Assembly (NCBI RefSeq): GCF_037325665.1
Contig: NC_090261.1
Span: 24,489,222 to 24,553,221, forward strand
Length of the DNA: 64,000 nucleotides
Direction of reading: 5' to 3'
Origin: Littorina saxatilis
Taxonomy: Eukaryota > Mollusca > Gastropoda > Littorinimorpha > Littorinidae
Position 1 is the first letter of the stretch; every line of letters begins with the position of its first letter. This document shows, piece by piece, positions 1 to 13,432 of the stretch. Both the position numbers and the translations under genes were made by a program. The notes below the pieces were generated by a model. The model ran no database searches. It saw only the letters and a list, made by a program, of their open reading frames with translations, and was not told where the DNA came from.

Positions 1-311
1 ACACAATTATAAGAAATAAACACCTTTTTCGCTTATTCAACTAAAAAAGCAGGAACATTTGAATCAAGTAAACTGCTAGTGTTAACATGGTAATAGCGTA
101 AAGTATACCCTTATTAGCACAACGTAAATCTTTGAAATTGTAAAAAGGATTTCTGATTTCCTGTTTAGAGTAACACGTTTTTAATGAATTGATAGGAAGT
201 TTACCTGTCTCCTATCGTGCCATTTTTTTCGACATAGTTTTGCGACATGTATGTTTTGTGGACTGATTTCTTGAGGGTGGGGGTGTAATGCGCGCGATAA
301 TATTGAGAAAG
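1..311. other. AT-rich flank, no gene recognised
   Basis: I see no coding exon, RNA gene or clear repeat here. The short open frames carry no recognisable domain. Confidence 0.5.
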
Positions 312-446
312 ACAGGCTGGCGAAGTAACAGCCTGAATGGCGGGGTAAAAACGGTCATACACGTAAAAATCCACTCGTGCTTAAAACATGAGTGAACGTG
401 GGAGTCTAAGCCCATGAACGAAGAAGAAGAAGAAGAAGTAACAGAG
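312..446 (+). mobile_element. SINE family A, 5'-truncated 3' end
   Basis: The stretch with 'ggcggggtaaaaacggtc', the 'cgtgggag...agccca' block and a (GAA)n tail matches the 3' part of the complete SINE at 11078-11430. The tRNA-like head is absent, so this is a truncated copy. Confidence 0.7.
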
Positions 447-639
447 AAACAAGGAAGCACAGAACAATCAGGAATTCGTTAAAAAAAAATTAAAAAATAA
501 ACACTGATCTGTGTTTGTTTTGTTTTTTCTCCAATTATTAATGACTATGAGCCGCTTTTAGTGAAGTGGATTGTTTACACATCATTTGCAACGGATATGC
601 CGTCAACAAATAAATGCATCGACAAATAATAAAAGAACC

Positions 640-800
640 GTGTGAGGATATTATCTGGAACAACTCATATACATGTGCAATTTCATAAAGATTTGCCTAA
701 GAGTATTATGGGAACTGCTCTACACACACACACACACACATCACATACATACGTACGCTCTCACCTCGTCTCGATGTCCAATCTCAATGCATTAATTTTA
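640..800 (-). repeat. Degraded fragment of family X
   Basis: It keeps the X order: 'atatc/atatt...ggaacaactc', 'ttcataaag', 'gctctacacaca', the CA tract, then 'cctcgtctcgat'. The sequence is heavily diverged from the long copies and truncated, so it is an old copy. Confidence 0.55.
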
Positions 801-896
801 TTGATTGAGTCACGAATTAAATAAATGTTTGTTTGTTTTTCAATTTTAAAAAGAGAAGATAATGATAATAAAAATACCTGTATAAAAAAGAAAACA

Positions 897-1542
897 ATCG
901 CGTAAAGCAAAATTATTACATTAGTCAACATGTGGAACCTACCGAATGGAACTGAATGTAATGCATGTTTGTTTCACCACGACTAGTAGGCCGAGAAAGC
1001 GCTGGCTGGATGGCTAGACGAAGACCAAGACGGGTCACGATTGTGTCCGCAAAGCATGGGAACGTAGTACCTAACTATATTATCTATATATTTTTGGATT
1101 CAGAATTTAACAAGGAATACAATGGAGTCGTTTTTAATCTGTTTGTGAAAATTCGATTTTAATGACAACTTAAATGAGCAAACAAAATTGTGTATTTTGA
1201 AGATTCCAAGCTCAAATGCAATCCCATAGTCCGGACTGAGTCGAAGATTGCTTGACCAAAATGTCATTAATTTTTTAATTTGGTTGAAAAATGAGGGCGT
1301 AACAGCGGGGCCGCCTCAACTTTCATTAAGAGTCGGATATGACGTCAACAAAGACATTTATTGAAAGAAGTGGAAAAGACTTCTGGTGATATCATATGGA
1401 ACAACTTGTGTGTAAAGTTTTATGACCACCTGTCCAGTAGTTTGTATGGGAATCGCTCTACACACACACACACACACACCACAACCCTCGTCTCGATTCC
1501 CGGTCTATGTTAAAACATTTGGTCAAAACTTGACTAAATTTA
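897..1542 (-). mobile_element. Family X copy, old and internally shortened
   Basis: In reverse orientation it starts with a diverged 'cgcgtaaagcaaaattattac' terminus and a 'tagtcaa' subterminal repeat. It keeps 'tccggact', 'tggttgaaaaatgagggcg', the TGACGTCA octamer, 'aatcgctctacacaca' and ends 'aaacttgactaaat'. The AT-rich middle is mostly missing. It is clearly more diverged than the six long copies. Confidence 0.7.
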
Positions 1543-1997
1543 AAGCCAGCCATGCAGGAGTCATGCGGGAGTTTTCATTTTAACTGATCAGCGAAGCTAA
1601 AGAGTCTGACGGAGATTTCTTTTCACGCCCACTGAAACGAAATGAAAACTCAAAATTATGCATCAACCATACAAACCGCCGAACTAATTTCAGGAATGCA
1701 TTTTTGATAACTGTTTCTTTGGACCCTTTATTTTGGCGAGCATAATCTTGTTTGGAACGGAGTGGTAGCTAGTGCACACTTGGGACGTTAGCTTTGTTCA
1801 CTTGCGATGCTACCCGCAAACGCATCAGTAGTTAATTGTTCACTGAAGCTTCGACCGTTTCACCGGCTAATTAAAGCTGCTGTCCTACATTTTCTCTTTA
1901 GTTGTCATGTTTAGTAAAGTGATCACATGTTTATGTGTGAGAGTGGGTGTGACTGGGTTTGGGAAGCGGGGCTGGTAGGGATGGGTGGGGGTGGGAC

Positions 1998-1999
<2 letters not shown>

Positions 2000-2042
<43 letters not shown>
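2000..2042. repeat. (TG)n microsatellite
   Basis: An uninterrupted TG run a short way upstream of the family X copy that starts at 2074. The X copy carries its own TG tract (2157-2225), so this is a separate array. Confidence 0.9.
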
Positions 2043-2046
<4 letters not shown>

Positions 2047-2073
2047 CGTGCTTCGCCCCCTTGTACCTGAACG

Positions 2074-2153
2074 TTTTTACATTTAGTCAAGTTATGACTA
2101 AATGTTTTAACATCGAGGGGGGAATCGAGACGAGGGTCGTGGTGTATGTGCGT

Positions 2154-2230
<77 letters not shown>

Positions 2231-2981
2231 GATTCAGACTAAACTACTGGACCGACCTTTATGAAATTTGACATGAGAGTTCCTGGGTATGAAATCCCCG
2301 AATGTTTTTTTCATTTTTTTGATAAATGTCTTTGATGACGTCATATCCGGCTTTTCGTGAAAGTTGAGGCGGCACTGTCACGCCCTCATTTTTCAACCAA
2401 ATTGGTTGAAATTTTGGTCAAGTAATCTTCGACGAAGTCCGGACTTCGGTATTGCATTTCAGCTTGGTGGCTTAAAAATTAATTAATGACTTTGGTCATT
2501 AAAAATCTGAAAATTGTAAAAAAAAATAAAAATTTATAAAACGATCCAAATTTACGTTCATCTTATTCTCCATCATTTGCTGATTCCAAAAACATATAAA
2601 TATGTTATATTCGGATTAAAAACAAGCTCTGAAAATTAAATATATAAAAATTATTATCAAAATTAAATTGTCGAAATCAATTTAAAAACACTTTCATCTT
2701 ATACCTTGTCGGTTCCTGATTCCAAAAACATATAGATATGATATGTTTGAATTAAAAACACGCTCAGAAAGTTAAAACAAAGAGAGGTACAGAAAAGCGT
2801 GCTATCCTTCTTAGCGCAACTACTACCCCGCTCTTCTTGTCAATTTCACTGCCTTTGCCGTGAGCGGTGGAGTGACGATGCTACGAGTATACGGTCTTGC
2901 TGCGTTGCGTTGCGTTCAGTTTCATTCTGTGAGTTCGACAGCTACTTGACTAAATGTTGTATTTTCGCCTTTCGCGACTTG
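2074..2981 (+). mobile_element. Family X copy X1, full length
   Basis: Reference copy of the family. In order it shows: 5' TTTTTACATTTAGTC start; a short palindrome around TAGTCAA/TTGACTA; 'cgagacgagggtcgtggtg'; a (TG)n tract; 'gtagagcgattcagac'; TGACGTCA; several short palindromes, for example near 'caaccaaattggttg' and 'aatgactttggtcatt'; an AT-rich body; the inverted subterminal repeat CTTGACTAAATGT; and the end hairpin TCGC-CTTTC-GCGA followed by CTTG and T residues. No open frame encodes a recognisable enzyme, so it is non-autonomous. The structure resembles Helentron-derived non-autonomous elements. That assignment is inference. Confidence 0.75.
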
Positions 2982-3504
2982 TTTTATGTTTCTGGAGGGA
3001 AAGGAAGCCTCTCCTTGAACGAAAAAGGTAAATTCGACAGCAAGCAAGGGTGAGAGGTGCGATTTCTCCTCGGATTTCATGATGATCCAGATGCAACCCC
3101 CCCCTCCCTCCCTCCCCCACACAAAAAAATGCGTTTGGGAGGTACATGCTTAAGCCTGGGGGGGGGGGTTGCGCAACCCCTGTAACCCCCCCCTAGTCCG
3201 GCCCTGATGTTTGTTGATGTTCACGAAGTGACGCTGGTCTGCGCTTTAAAGGAATTCCAATGAAGCGAACAGACACTGACGAGCACGGGCTCTCTGTGTG
3301 ACTCAATCAAGTTGCCTTTGACAGGAAATCGACACTTGTTTTTTGACTCTCATTAATATAGCGGGAGGGAATTTTATTTCTCTTCATTTGAGCTATTTCA
3401 TTTTTGTCAATACGTGACAAGCACAGTAACCTGGATTTCAAGTGATTTGCGATCCCAAACAGGATTAGACAAGATATTTCCCTGAAAATTCGTTCGCCCA
3501 CAAC
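2982..3504. other. Upstream region of lectin gene A
   Basis: Between X1 and the start codon at 3505 lies a C-rich and G-rich patch (3095-3200) with the palindrome GTTGCGCAAC, likely from a worn repeat. Unremarkable AT-balanced DNA follows. I cannot pick a promoter or a transcription start with confidence. Confidence 0.4.
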
Positions 3505-3826
3505 ATGGCATACCAAGCTGGATTTCTGCTCATCGTGAATCTGGTATTGATGACCAAATCGAGCACAAGTGAAATTGCCATGCTCTCTTCTTTCATTGAC
3601 GTGGACACTGTGTTTGATGACGTCATTGCCAACGACAATGTCCTGTTTGACGTCAATGCCAGGTCAAAGCTGGAATGTTCCAATCAGTGTGTTAGCAAAC
3701 AAGAATGTGCGTCCTTCACCTACCATCAATCCGCCGAAATGAGGTCATGTCGGGGATACACACAAATGATGACGACAAACAGTTTAACGACGCCAGCTTT
3801 AGGGGCAAGGAGTTTTTCGCTCAAAG
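3505..3826 (+). CDS. Lectin gene A exon 1 (signal peptide and PAN-like segment)
   Basis: It encodes 107 codons plus one base. The donor is AAAG|GTAAGA, phase 1. The cysteine spacing (4, 6 and 14 residues) is identical to exon 1 of gene B. The exon includes two TGACGTCA octamers within codons. Confidence 0.85.
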
Positions 3827-4093
3827 GTAAGAATTTCTGAATTTCGTGTGAGACCGAGTTTCGGTTACCTCCACCGGTACTGTATAGAGCGAGACTCAGT
3901 CTTTCTGGCATGTCTCAATAACTTTAGATTTTGTGTGTATTTTACGACATGAGTTTGCACAAAACTCTGATAGTATAAAAGCAATGCGTTGAAGAGTTAC
4001 TGAAACGTACAGTGTTTTGGGTGGTTTTTACATTTAGTCAAGTTTTGACTAAATGTTTTAACATATAGAGGGGGAATCGAGACGAGGGTAGTG

Positions 4094-4125
<32 letters not shown>

Positions 4126-6263
4126 CTGTCTGTCTGTCTGTCTGTGCGTGTGTGTGTGTAGAGCGATTCAGACTAAACTACCGGACCGATCTTTATGAAA
4201 TTTTACATGAGAGTTCCTGGGCATCATATCCCACGACGGTTTTTTCGATAAATGTGTTTGATGACGTCATATCCGGCTTTTTGTAAAAGTTGAGGCGGCA
4301 CTGTCACACCCTCATTTTTCAATCAAATTGATTGAAATTTTGGCCAAGCAATCTTCGACAAAGGCCGGACTTCGGTATTGCATTTCAGCTTGGTGGCTTA
4401 AAAATTGATTAATGAATTTGGTCATTAAAGATCTGAAAATTGTTAAAAAAAAATTATAAAACGATCCAAATTTACGTTCATCTTATTCTTCATCATTTTC
4501 TGATTCCAAAACATATAAATATGTTATATTTGGATTAAAAACAAGCTCTGAAAAATAGAAAAATAAAAATTATGATCAAAATTAAATTTTTGAAATCAAC
4601 ACTTTCATCTTATTGCTTGTCGGTTCCTGATTCCAAACACATATAGATATGATATGTTTGGATTAAAAACACGCTCAGAAAGTTAAATCGAAGAGAGGTA
4701 CAGAAAAGCGTGCTATCCTTCTCAGCGCAACTACTACCCCGCTCTTCTTGTCAATTTCACTGCCTTTGCCACGAGCGGTGGACTGACGATGCTACGAGTA
4801 TATTACGGTCTTGCTGAAAAATTGCATTGCGTTCAGTTTCATTCTGTGAATTCGACAGCTTGACTAAAAATTAATGTTGTATTTTCGCCTTACGCGACTT
4901 GTTTTTCTTCTCATTACTCACTAAAAACGGCTACAAAAACCACTGGTTATGGTTTCTGAGAACACTGACACCTACACCGTTTGGCATGTCATCGTGTTAT
5001 TGTTAGATAGGTAACAAATTTGATTGTTCTTTCCAATGACACGAAGAACTTGTTCACTTTTCGCTGTTCTGATTTTTGTGTGGATTTTAACGCAGTCACC
5101 TTGCTTTTGTGAATGTGATTTTCGGAGGTGTCTGTGTAGTCTATTCAACTGAATACACACTACCTCATGAAAAGTCAATCTGTTTGCTGAATAGAAGGGG
5201 ATTGAACGGCCTTTCCATTCATAGACATGATTTTACAATAAACGGTCCCATCACAAAGATCTGCACTCAAACGCATCTCCACATAGCTTTTTTTTATGAC
5301 GGGTAGTACAGTTGTCGGTAACATGGTTTAACCGTGAGGGCGTTAACAAACATGCATCACCAGTTGTCCACTTTCCCTTCTCCGCAAGGTCCTCGCTGCC
5401 CGGTGTCCAGCGGGTTTGTCCAGGACGCGATGACCGGCCTGTGCTACAAGGCGTACCACGACAGGTACAACTACACCGCTGCTCGTGCTATTTGCCAGGA
5501 GACGGACAGTGACTTCATCATGCTGGACACTGAGGACAAGGTCCAGGTCTTGATTCGGGGTGGTCAGGTTCTTCCTGGAGGTAGGCACAGGCAGAAATAC
5601 GCTTGCGGTGGCGATGTTGGAAAGGAATCTTGTTTAGGGTATTAACTCCTTGCAGTTCTTTCCCTTGAATTTCGTGAATTTATACAAATAAAAAATTGTC
5701 CCCTTTCGGCTTTATTCTTCCTCAAGGAGGGCAAGGGAACAAACTTACAATAACATCGTCAGAACATTTTTTTTATACCTGTCTGTCTGTCTTTCTGTGG
5801 GTGTGGTTGTCCGTTTCTGCCTGTGCCTGTCTGTGTATAACGTGTCCATGTCTGTCTGTCTGTCTGTCTGTGACTGTCTGTGCGTCTGTCTCAATGTCTG
5901 TCAACCTGTGTGCCCCTATTTACGCCATGCCTACATTGGTAGTTACACATGTAATGACTGAACACATTCATACAAACAGCAACAAATTCATGAACTTATT
6001 TTACTGCAAACACAGGTGGCTACTGGATGGGGTTGAGACGCCCATCATACCTGGGCCCAACGACCCGTAACTCGACAGCAAGTGAGTACGCCTGGACGCG
6101 AACTGGACAGTTTGTGGGCTCTGTCAACTATTTCATGTCTCCCGCCACTTTCAACCAAGACTGCGCCACGTGCGCCATGATACCCGACCCCAACGGTTTT
6201 ATCTGGATGGTGTACCCATGTGAAGGCAGCAGTGTTAACAGGATCTTGTGTGAAAAACTGTAA
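3505..6263 (+). CDS. Secreted PAN-like plus C-type-lectin-like protein A (three exons)
   Basis: Exons 3505-3826, 5389-5580 and 6016-6263 join in phase (both introns phase 1, GT-AG) to give 253 residues. Residues 1 to about 22 form a signal peptide (MAYQAGFLLIVNLVLM...). Exon 1 encodes a PAN/apple-like segment with cysteines at about 58, 62, 68 and 82 around 'CASFTYHQ'. Exons 2 and 3 encode a C-type-lectin-like fold: 'RCPVSSGF', 'LCYKAY', 'AARAIC', 'MLDTEDKVQVL', 'YWMGL', 'YAWTRTGQ', a late 'W..YPCEG' and a terminal 'ILCEKL'. I see no EPN/QPD or WND calcium-site motif, so calcium-dependent sugar binding is doubtful. It is likely an extracellular recognition or mucus protein; the role is inference. 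The start is the ATG that opens the signal peptide. Gene B (26264-31410) is its paralogue. Confidence 0.85.
4025..4911 (+). mobile_element. Family X copy X2, in intron 1 of lectin gene A
   Basis: Complete X layout from TTTTTACATTTAGTC to the TCGC-CTTAC-GCGA hairpin and CTTG, followed by T residues. The TG tract is partly TCTG. TGACGTCA is kept near 4262. It is in the sense orientation relative to the gene and ends about 480 bp before exon 2. Confidence 0.8.
5389..5580 (+). CDS. Lectin gene A exon 2 (first half of lectin fold)
   Basis: Acceptor CCGCAAG|GT, donor GGAG|GTAGGC, 192 bases, phase 1 to phase 1. It encodes 'CPVSSGF...GLCYKAY...AARAICQETDSDF...LDTEDKVQVL'. It aligns with gene B exon 2 over its whole length. 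Confidence 0.85.
5779..5905. repeat. (TGTC)n-rich tract in intron 2 of lectin gene A
   Basis: Imperfect TGTC/CTGT tetranucleotide repeats within the intron. No other content is recognised in this intron. Confidence 0.75.
6016..6263 (+). CDS. Lectin gene A exon 3 (second half of lectin fold, stop)
   Basis: Acceptor ACACAG|GT, then 'GYWMGLRRPSYLGP', 'YAWTRTGQFVGSVNYF', 'CATCAMI', 'WMVYPCEGS' and 'ILCEKL' before TAA. The last cysteine pair of the lectin fold is present. Confidence 0.85.
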
Positions 6264-6434
6264 TTGTACGATCGGTTAATTGTAGTGCTTGGTGTACACT
6301 ATTCTGTGAACTGGTTCTTTAATACTTCAAAAGACTGGATGCTTTAGTATTAGTTTTAACCCTAACATACATGCTGGCAAGTACACACACACACACAAGG
6401 ACACATGCCAGCAAATACGCACGCACGCACGCAT
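6264..6434. other. 3' flank of lectin gene A
   Basis: Likely 3' untranslated sequence. There is no AATAAA before the CT array at 6435, so the polyadenylation site is not placed. Confidence 0.4.
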
Positions 6435-7827
<1,393 letters not shown>

Positions 7828-7921
<94 letters not shown>

Positions 7922-7946
7922 TCTCCCTCTCTCCCTCTCTCTCTCT
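7828..7946. repeat. (TC)n array, 3' of LINE copy 1
   Basis: A CT-type array begins at the very end of the LINE 3' tail, on the same strand as the array on the 5' side. Confidence 0.95.
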
Positions 7947-8279
7947 TCACTTGAAAATTTGAGCTATTATTACATCACATCTTAATCATCATCTTAATAT
8001 TGATCCTCGTTATTATAGCTATCGTGTTAGTTACTTTTCAAAAATGCAATGTTGATAAACATAGCTGACACCTGTTTAATACGTGGTATACATGTAACGT
8101 AAAATGTCTTGTATGTTTATAATGGACAGGTTGGAAGATTAGGCATCGCCTAAAACTGACCTTGATCCCTTTGTAATTAAGTTTAGAATCTAAATCTTAA
8201 TCTCTCCCTTCTCTTTCTCTTTCTCTCTCCCCCCCCCCCCCCCCCCCACACACACACCCCTCTCCCTCTCTCTGGTTCA
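7947..8279. other. Spacer with CT-rich and poly-C tract
   Basis: Unique-looking DNA to about 8195, then imperfect CT and C runs (8196-8275) that directly precede LINE copy 2. No gene seen. Confidence 0.6.
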
Positions 8280-8655
8280 AGCTTTTCACGTTTTGGGGTT
8301 TTCAGAATCCAGATTATCTCACCAGATTTCAGATTCTGATGTTGCTATTCCTGGTTACAATGTATTACGACGAGACCCACAGCAAAGTAAAGAAACTGGT
8401 TTGCTATTGTACATAAGCGAATCAGTTGTACACGATTAACAGACCTTGAGCAGTTTGTGGAATCGGTGTGGATAGAAATTAAGTTTAAAAGAGCACCTCC
8501 ACTCCTTATAGGTTTCTGTTATAGAAATCCTGCAGAGCGAGCAAACTGGTCAGATAATTTTACACAGATGTTAGATGCAGTCTTGCTCGAATCAAAGGAA
8601 ATAATTATGTCAGGTGACTTTAATATTAATTTGTTAAAACAGAACAAAATGTGGC

Positions 8656-9750
8656 TTGATATGCTTAACCTCTATATTACTCAAACAAATAGTATGCACA
8701 TCTACGAGAGTCACAGCAACCACCAGCACTCTGATAGATCATATTTATATGACTGATCACCGTAACATTGTTGAATGTTGTGTTCCAGCCAGTGGTTGCA
8801 GCGATCACTTTCCCATTTGTTTAACGTGGTGGAGAAAGGGTATAAACATTTCTAAAGCTGGCCACAAGACAATAAAATATAGATCCTTTTCTCAATTCAA
8901 CGAAGACACATTTCTCCGTGACCTCTGTAATTCCTCTCTCCCTGAGGTTTATAATCATACGAATTCTGATGCTGCTCTAACGCACTGGCTGAATGCCTTC
9001 ACTAACATTTATGATCGACATGCTCCATGGATTCTAAAGTTATCAGCCCCTGTAATTTCTGACACCCTCACTTACATTTATAATCTCTGTTTAGAACAAA
9101 AATATTTTCCAATAGCCCTCAAGCAGGCTAAAATCATTCCTCTGTTTAAATCTGGCGAAAAGAAAGACCCCTCAAATTATAGGCCGATTTCAATACTGTC
9201 AGTATTATCAAAACCACTGGAACGACATATAAACAAACACCTATTATCGCACTTTGACCTCAATCAATTATTTCACCCTAACCAGTCTGGATTTAGAGCT
9301 CATCACTCCTGTCACACTGCCTTAGTCTCTCTTGTTGATCAGTGGTTGGAAAAGATCAACGATAATGAATTTTGTGGAGCTGTTTTTGTAGATTTTGCCA
9401 AAGCTTTTGGTGTAATTGACCACAAGTTGTTACTGAGGAAACTCACATTGTATGGACTCGGGATTGATTCTGTTGAACTTATAACTTCTTTTCTTAGTGA
9501 CAGGCAACAGGCTGTATACGCAAACGCCTCAGCATCAAGTATGCAGGATGTACGATATGGCGTACCACAAGGGTCAGTTTTAGGCCATCTCCTCTTCTCT
9601 ATATACATAAATGACCTTCCCCTTCACATTGAAAATTTATGTGAACTTTTTGCAGATGACACAACCATACATTCTAGTAACACCAATTTAAGTCGTTTAT
9701 CAGAAACACTGCAAGAAAGTTTAAACCAGTTGGTGAATGGACTGAGCTAA
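8656..9750 (+). pseudogene. LINE copy 2 endonuclease-end/RT open stretch
   Basis: One open frame of 364 codons spans the end of the endonuclease ('GCSDHFPICLTWW') and most of the RT palm and fingers, including 'FADD'. The internal deletion keeps frame. It stops within the RT; a shifted frame continues the C-terminal region at 9756-10459. It is not expected to make active enzyme. Confidence 0.8.
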
Positions 9751-10567
9751 ATCACATGTCCCTTAAACCCCAAAAAACAAAAAGCATGATATTAACAACT
9801 AGGAAAAAACGCCGGAACATAACCTCAATATTTCACGATCTAACGGTTAATGATAAACTTGTTGAAAAAGTCGACCATCATAAAGTTTTGGGAGTGACCA
9901 TTGATAACAACCTGTCTTGGTCACACCACATCGAACAACAATCTAAACAAGTGTCCAAGAAGGTTTATCTATTATCTAGAATCAAGCACTTTCTGAATTT
10001 GGAAGCCAGGAAATCAAGTTATTCTTTAATGGTCATATTCAGTCTGTTATTGATTACGCGTCTACCTTGTGGGACTCGGCAAGTGAAAATTCATTCAAAC
10101 CACTAATTAGATTACATAAACGAGCGCTAAAAGTAGTCTTATTAAAGAAAACAACCCTATCTGAGTTAGACTACATGAACTTAGGCATTCTTCCTCTGAA
10201 GACAAGGCTAAGTTATAATAAAGGTACCCTTATGCATAAAATTATTTATGGATGTGTACCTCAAACCATATTTTCCAAATTCACGTTAAAAACTTCACGC
10301 CAATTGATGAGACTGAACATGCCTCTGCCTAGGATTGACCTATTCAAATCTAGTTTAGTCTATTCAGGTAGCAGTCTCTGGAACACTCTTCCGACAATCC
10401 TACAGCAAACTAGCAGCACAAACGTTTTTAAGACCAGATATATACGTCTTATCTCATGAAGTCTAAATAAACATCTGTTGTCGCTAGAATGGTTGTTAAA
10501 ACCAACAACCGGTGCTTTTTAACAATGTATTATTAAAATCTAAACAACGAAGTGACTGTGGTAAGAT

Positions 10568-11705
10568 GAACAAGTCGCGTAAGGCGAAATTACTGCATTT
10601 AGTCAAGCTGTGGAACTCACAGAATGAAACTGAACGCACTGCATTTTTTCACAATGACCGTAGTCCGCCGCTTGTGCATAACGGAGTGAAACTGACGAGC
10701 CTGTTCAGCGCGGTACCAAGTGGTTTCGCTGTGCTGCATAGCACGCTTTTCTGTACCTCTCTTCGTTTTAACTTTCTGAGCGTGTTTTTAATACCATATC
10801 TATATGTTTTTGGAATCAGGAACCGACAAGGAATAAGATGAAATTGTTTTTAAATCGATTTCGGAAATTTAATTTTGATCATAATTTTTATATTTTTAAT
10901 TTTCAGAGCTTGTTTTTAATCCAAATATAACATATTTATATGTTTTTGGAATCAGGAAATGATGTAGAATAAGATGAACGTAAATTTGGATCGTTTTATA
11001 TATAAAAAAAAAAATATTACAATTTTCAGATTTTTAATGACCAAAGTCATTAATTAATTTTTAAGCCACCAAGCTGACGGGCGCTGTGGCGTGGTGGTAA
11101 GACGTCGGCCTCTTAATCGGAAGGTCGAGGGTTCGAATCCCGGCCGCGGCCGCCTGGTGGGTTAAGTGTGGAGATTTTTCCGATCTCCCAGGTCAACTTA
11201 TGTGCAGACCTGCTAGTGGCTTATCCCCCTTCGTGTGTACACGCAAGCACAAGACCAAGTGCGCACGGAAAAGATCCTGTAATCCATGTCAGAGTTCGGT
11301 GGGTTATAGAAACACGAAAATACCCAGCATGCTTCCTCCGAAAGCGGCGTATGGCTGCCTAAATGGCGGGGTAAAAACGGTCATACACGTAAATACGTGG
11401 GAGTTTCAGCCCACGAACGAAGAGGAGAAGAAGCCACCAAGCTGAAATGCAATACCGAAGTCCGGCCTTCGTCGAAGATTGCTTTACAAAACTTTGAATC
11501 AATTTGATTGAAAAATGAGGGTGTGACAGTGTGACAGTGCCGCCTCAACTTTTACAAAAAGCCGGATATGACGTCATCAAAAGTATTTATCGAAAAAAAG
11601 AAAAAAACGTCCGGGGATATCATTCCCAGAAACTCTCATGTCAAATTTCATAAAGATCGGTCCAGTGGTTTGGTCTGAATCGCTCTACACACACACGCAC
11701 AGACA

Positions 11706-11793
<88 letters not shown>

Positions 11794-11812
11794 ACTTGAC
11801 TAAATGTAACAA
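10568..11812 (-). mobile_element. Family X copy X3, inside LINE copy 2, split by a SINE
   Basis: It reads 'caagtcgcgtaaggcgaa' at the left and 'aaacttgactaaatgtaac' at the right, so it lies in reverse orientation. TGACGTCA is kept near 11569. The CA tract (11700-11790) sits at the family's fixed position. The SINE at 11078-11430 interrupts it. Part of the left arm (10640-10750) is diverged from other copies. Confidence 0.8.
11078..11430 (+). mobile_element. SINE family A, complete, tRNA-derived
   Basis: The head has an A-box-like 'gtggcgtggtggtaagacg' (11086-11104) and a B box GGTTCGAATCC (11130-11140). A central body and a (GA)-rich tail follow. A 15-bp target duplication, AAGCCACCAAGCTGA, lies at 11063-11077 and 11431-11445. 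The duplicated bases belong to family X copy X3, so this SINE landed after X3. Confidence 0.9.
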
Positions 11813-12235
11813 AGTTTAAAAAAACCAAAGGATTACTGTACTCACCGATACAAAGACGTTACTAAACAACGATTTATTATTATTTAAACAATGTATTATT
11901 ATTTTTATATACACTGATTTTTTCGAATGCAGTGTATGTCAATGGGCATGGCATTTACAGCTTTGTTGCGTCAGTGCAATCTACTCTATAATTCTTAACT
12001 CATGTCAAATGAACTTACATTTTTCATTTAAGCAATGTATTGTATGTAAATTGATGATATGTTCTTACTTTCATTTTATTATAATCATGTAGCAGTAGTT
12101 TTCTTTACTTGCTTATTCTTTAGCAATTTTAGACTAGTCCCTCTTTAGGGCGAGGGCCAGATGTAAAAAAAAACAGATCACTGCTTGCTCTATTACCCTC
12201 GTTAAATAAAGAATTGTTCTTGTTCTTGTTGTTGT

Positions 12236-12584
12236 TCTCTCTCTCTTCGCTGAACAGTCTTGCCGTTACAACGTTAGGTTCTAAGAGGAGATTTCTTCTA
12301 TTTATGTAATTCATTGTTTGATTTTCTTTTGTGATCTTATTTTGAACAAAACAGGAGCTTTGATTTTCAGGGAAAATCGGCTTTTTGTGGCTCTTTGACG
12401 ACAAAACAATCAAGAGAAAAATAGAGGTACACTACAGACAAAATTGAAAATAAAACTTTCTCTGTGTTTTCATATTTTAAGAGTATGTACAGCAGGATGA
12501 CCCGTTTTTTTAATTCACGTTCATAAATAAAAGAATAGGTACCTCTTATCTTGTTTGCATTTACTTGATATGCTACCAGGAAAA
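12236..12584. other. Spacer after LINE copy 2
   Basis: AT-rich DNA without a recognised gene or repeat. Confidence 0.5.
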
Positions 12585-12658
12585 GAGAGAGAGAGCGTGT
12601 GAGAGAGAGGGCGAGAGAGAGCGTGCGTGTGTGAGAGAGAGAGGGCGGGAGAGAGAGA

Positions 12659-12733
<75 letters not shown>

Positions 12734-12790
12734 GACTTGTGTGCGCTTGTGTGTATGTGTGTGCGTGCGTGCGTCACACACACAAATAAA
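12585..12790. repeat. Compound (GA)n/(TG)n microsatellite
   Basis: Interleaved GA, GTGT and GTGC tracts. The open frames across it are repeat translations and not genes. Confidence 0.9.
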
Positions 12791-13171
12791 TAAATAAATA
12801 AACTTGATAAAACAAAACAAAATTTAAATCAAAACAATCCCACTCCGTACAGTAAGCAGCCAGGCTGTCGATTTGTATCAAACGTATGCAATCGGAGGGA
12901 TGTTTTTATCCCATGTAAGCTTTTGTTGCCTTGGCAGACCTGTGGTGTTTACACGATCCTTTACACGGGAAGGACAGTACCTTTACACTGTGCGACAATT
13001 TTCTCTGCCAATGATCAACACCGTGTGCCCCCTTCCACGCTTTGGCCGCACGTGCGCGTACCTAGTTTGCAAACTTTTGATGAAACGTCACGCTTAAATT
13101 GATCCAATTACTGTGTCACCGCGAGGAGGAGACTAAATTGTTGTTGCTTTGTAGGCGAGTGCACCGGACTT
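12791..13171. other. Unassigned DNA
   Basis: No gene recognised. The stretch 'taaattgatccaatta' near 13096 weakly mirrors sequence near 13490 and may belong to the fold-back structure that follows. Confidence 0.35.
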
Positions 13172-13432
13172 AATTGTGACCCTCCACCACGGAATGAGTC
13201 ACATGTCACCTTTGCATGATTTTTCATATTTTTACATTTTCCTAAAGAGTGTTTTATGCTCTATCCAGTGGTGAAAACCGTTTTAGAAAAGAGCGAAAAC
13301 TGTTTGAGTTATAAGCCTGTGACTAAGGTGACCCTCACACTGTTACCAAACACTCCCCGGACTTATGTTAAGCCTAGCGCAGAACCGCGCGAGGTGACAT
13401 GCGACTCATTTCGTGGTGGAGGGTCACAATTG
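13172..13432. repeat. Fold-back repeat with 40-bp inverted arms (possible MITE)
   Basis: The arm 13172-13211 (starting AATTGTGACCCTCC) is the near-perfect reverse complement of 13392-13432 (ending GGAGGGTCACAATT), with about 180 bp between. There is no coding capacity. It could be a MITE or the stem of a larger element. No target duplication is clear. Confidence 0.65.

Larger units (their letters stand above)
8280..12235 (+). mobile_element. LINE copy 2 (Jockey/CR1-type), with nested insertions
   Basis: It begins inside the endonuclease ('GFSESRLS...', 'GYNVLRRD'), then 'GFCYRNPAERANWSDNF', 'SGDFNINLL' and an 'SDH' block near 8800. A stretch of about 160 residues found in copy 3 between endonuclease and RT is missing near 9035. 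The RT follows: 'YRPISILSVLSKPLERHI', 'GFRAHHSCHTAL', 'VDFAKAFGVIDH', 'YGVPQGSVLG', 'FADDTTIHSS'. The coding part ends at 10459. Its 3' untranslated part is interrupted by family X copy X3 and then resumes to 'gggcgagggccagatg' and a TTGTTC-type tail entering a short CT run. Confidence 0.85.

Noticed and set aside
11078-11150. tRNA gene
   Set aside because: The A and B boxes belong to a SINE head with a body, a tail and 15-bp target duplications. The cloverleaf is not convincing.
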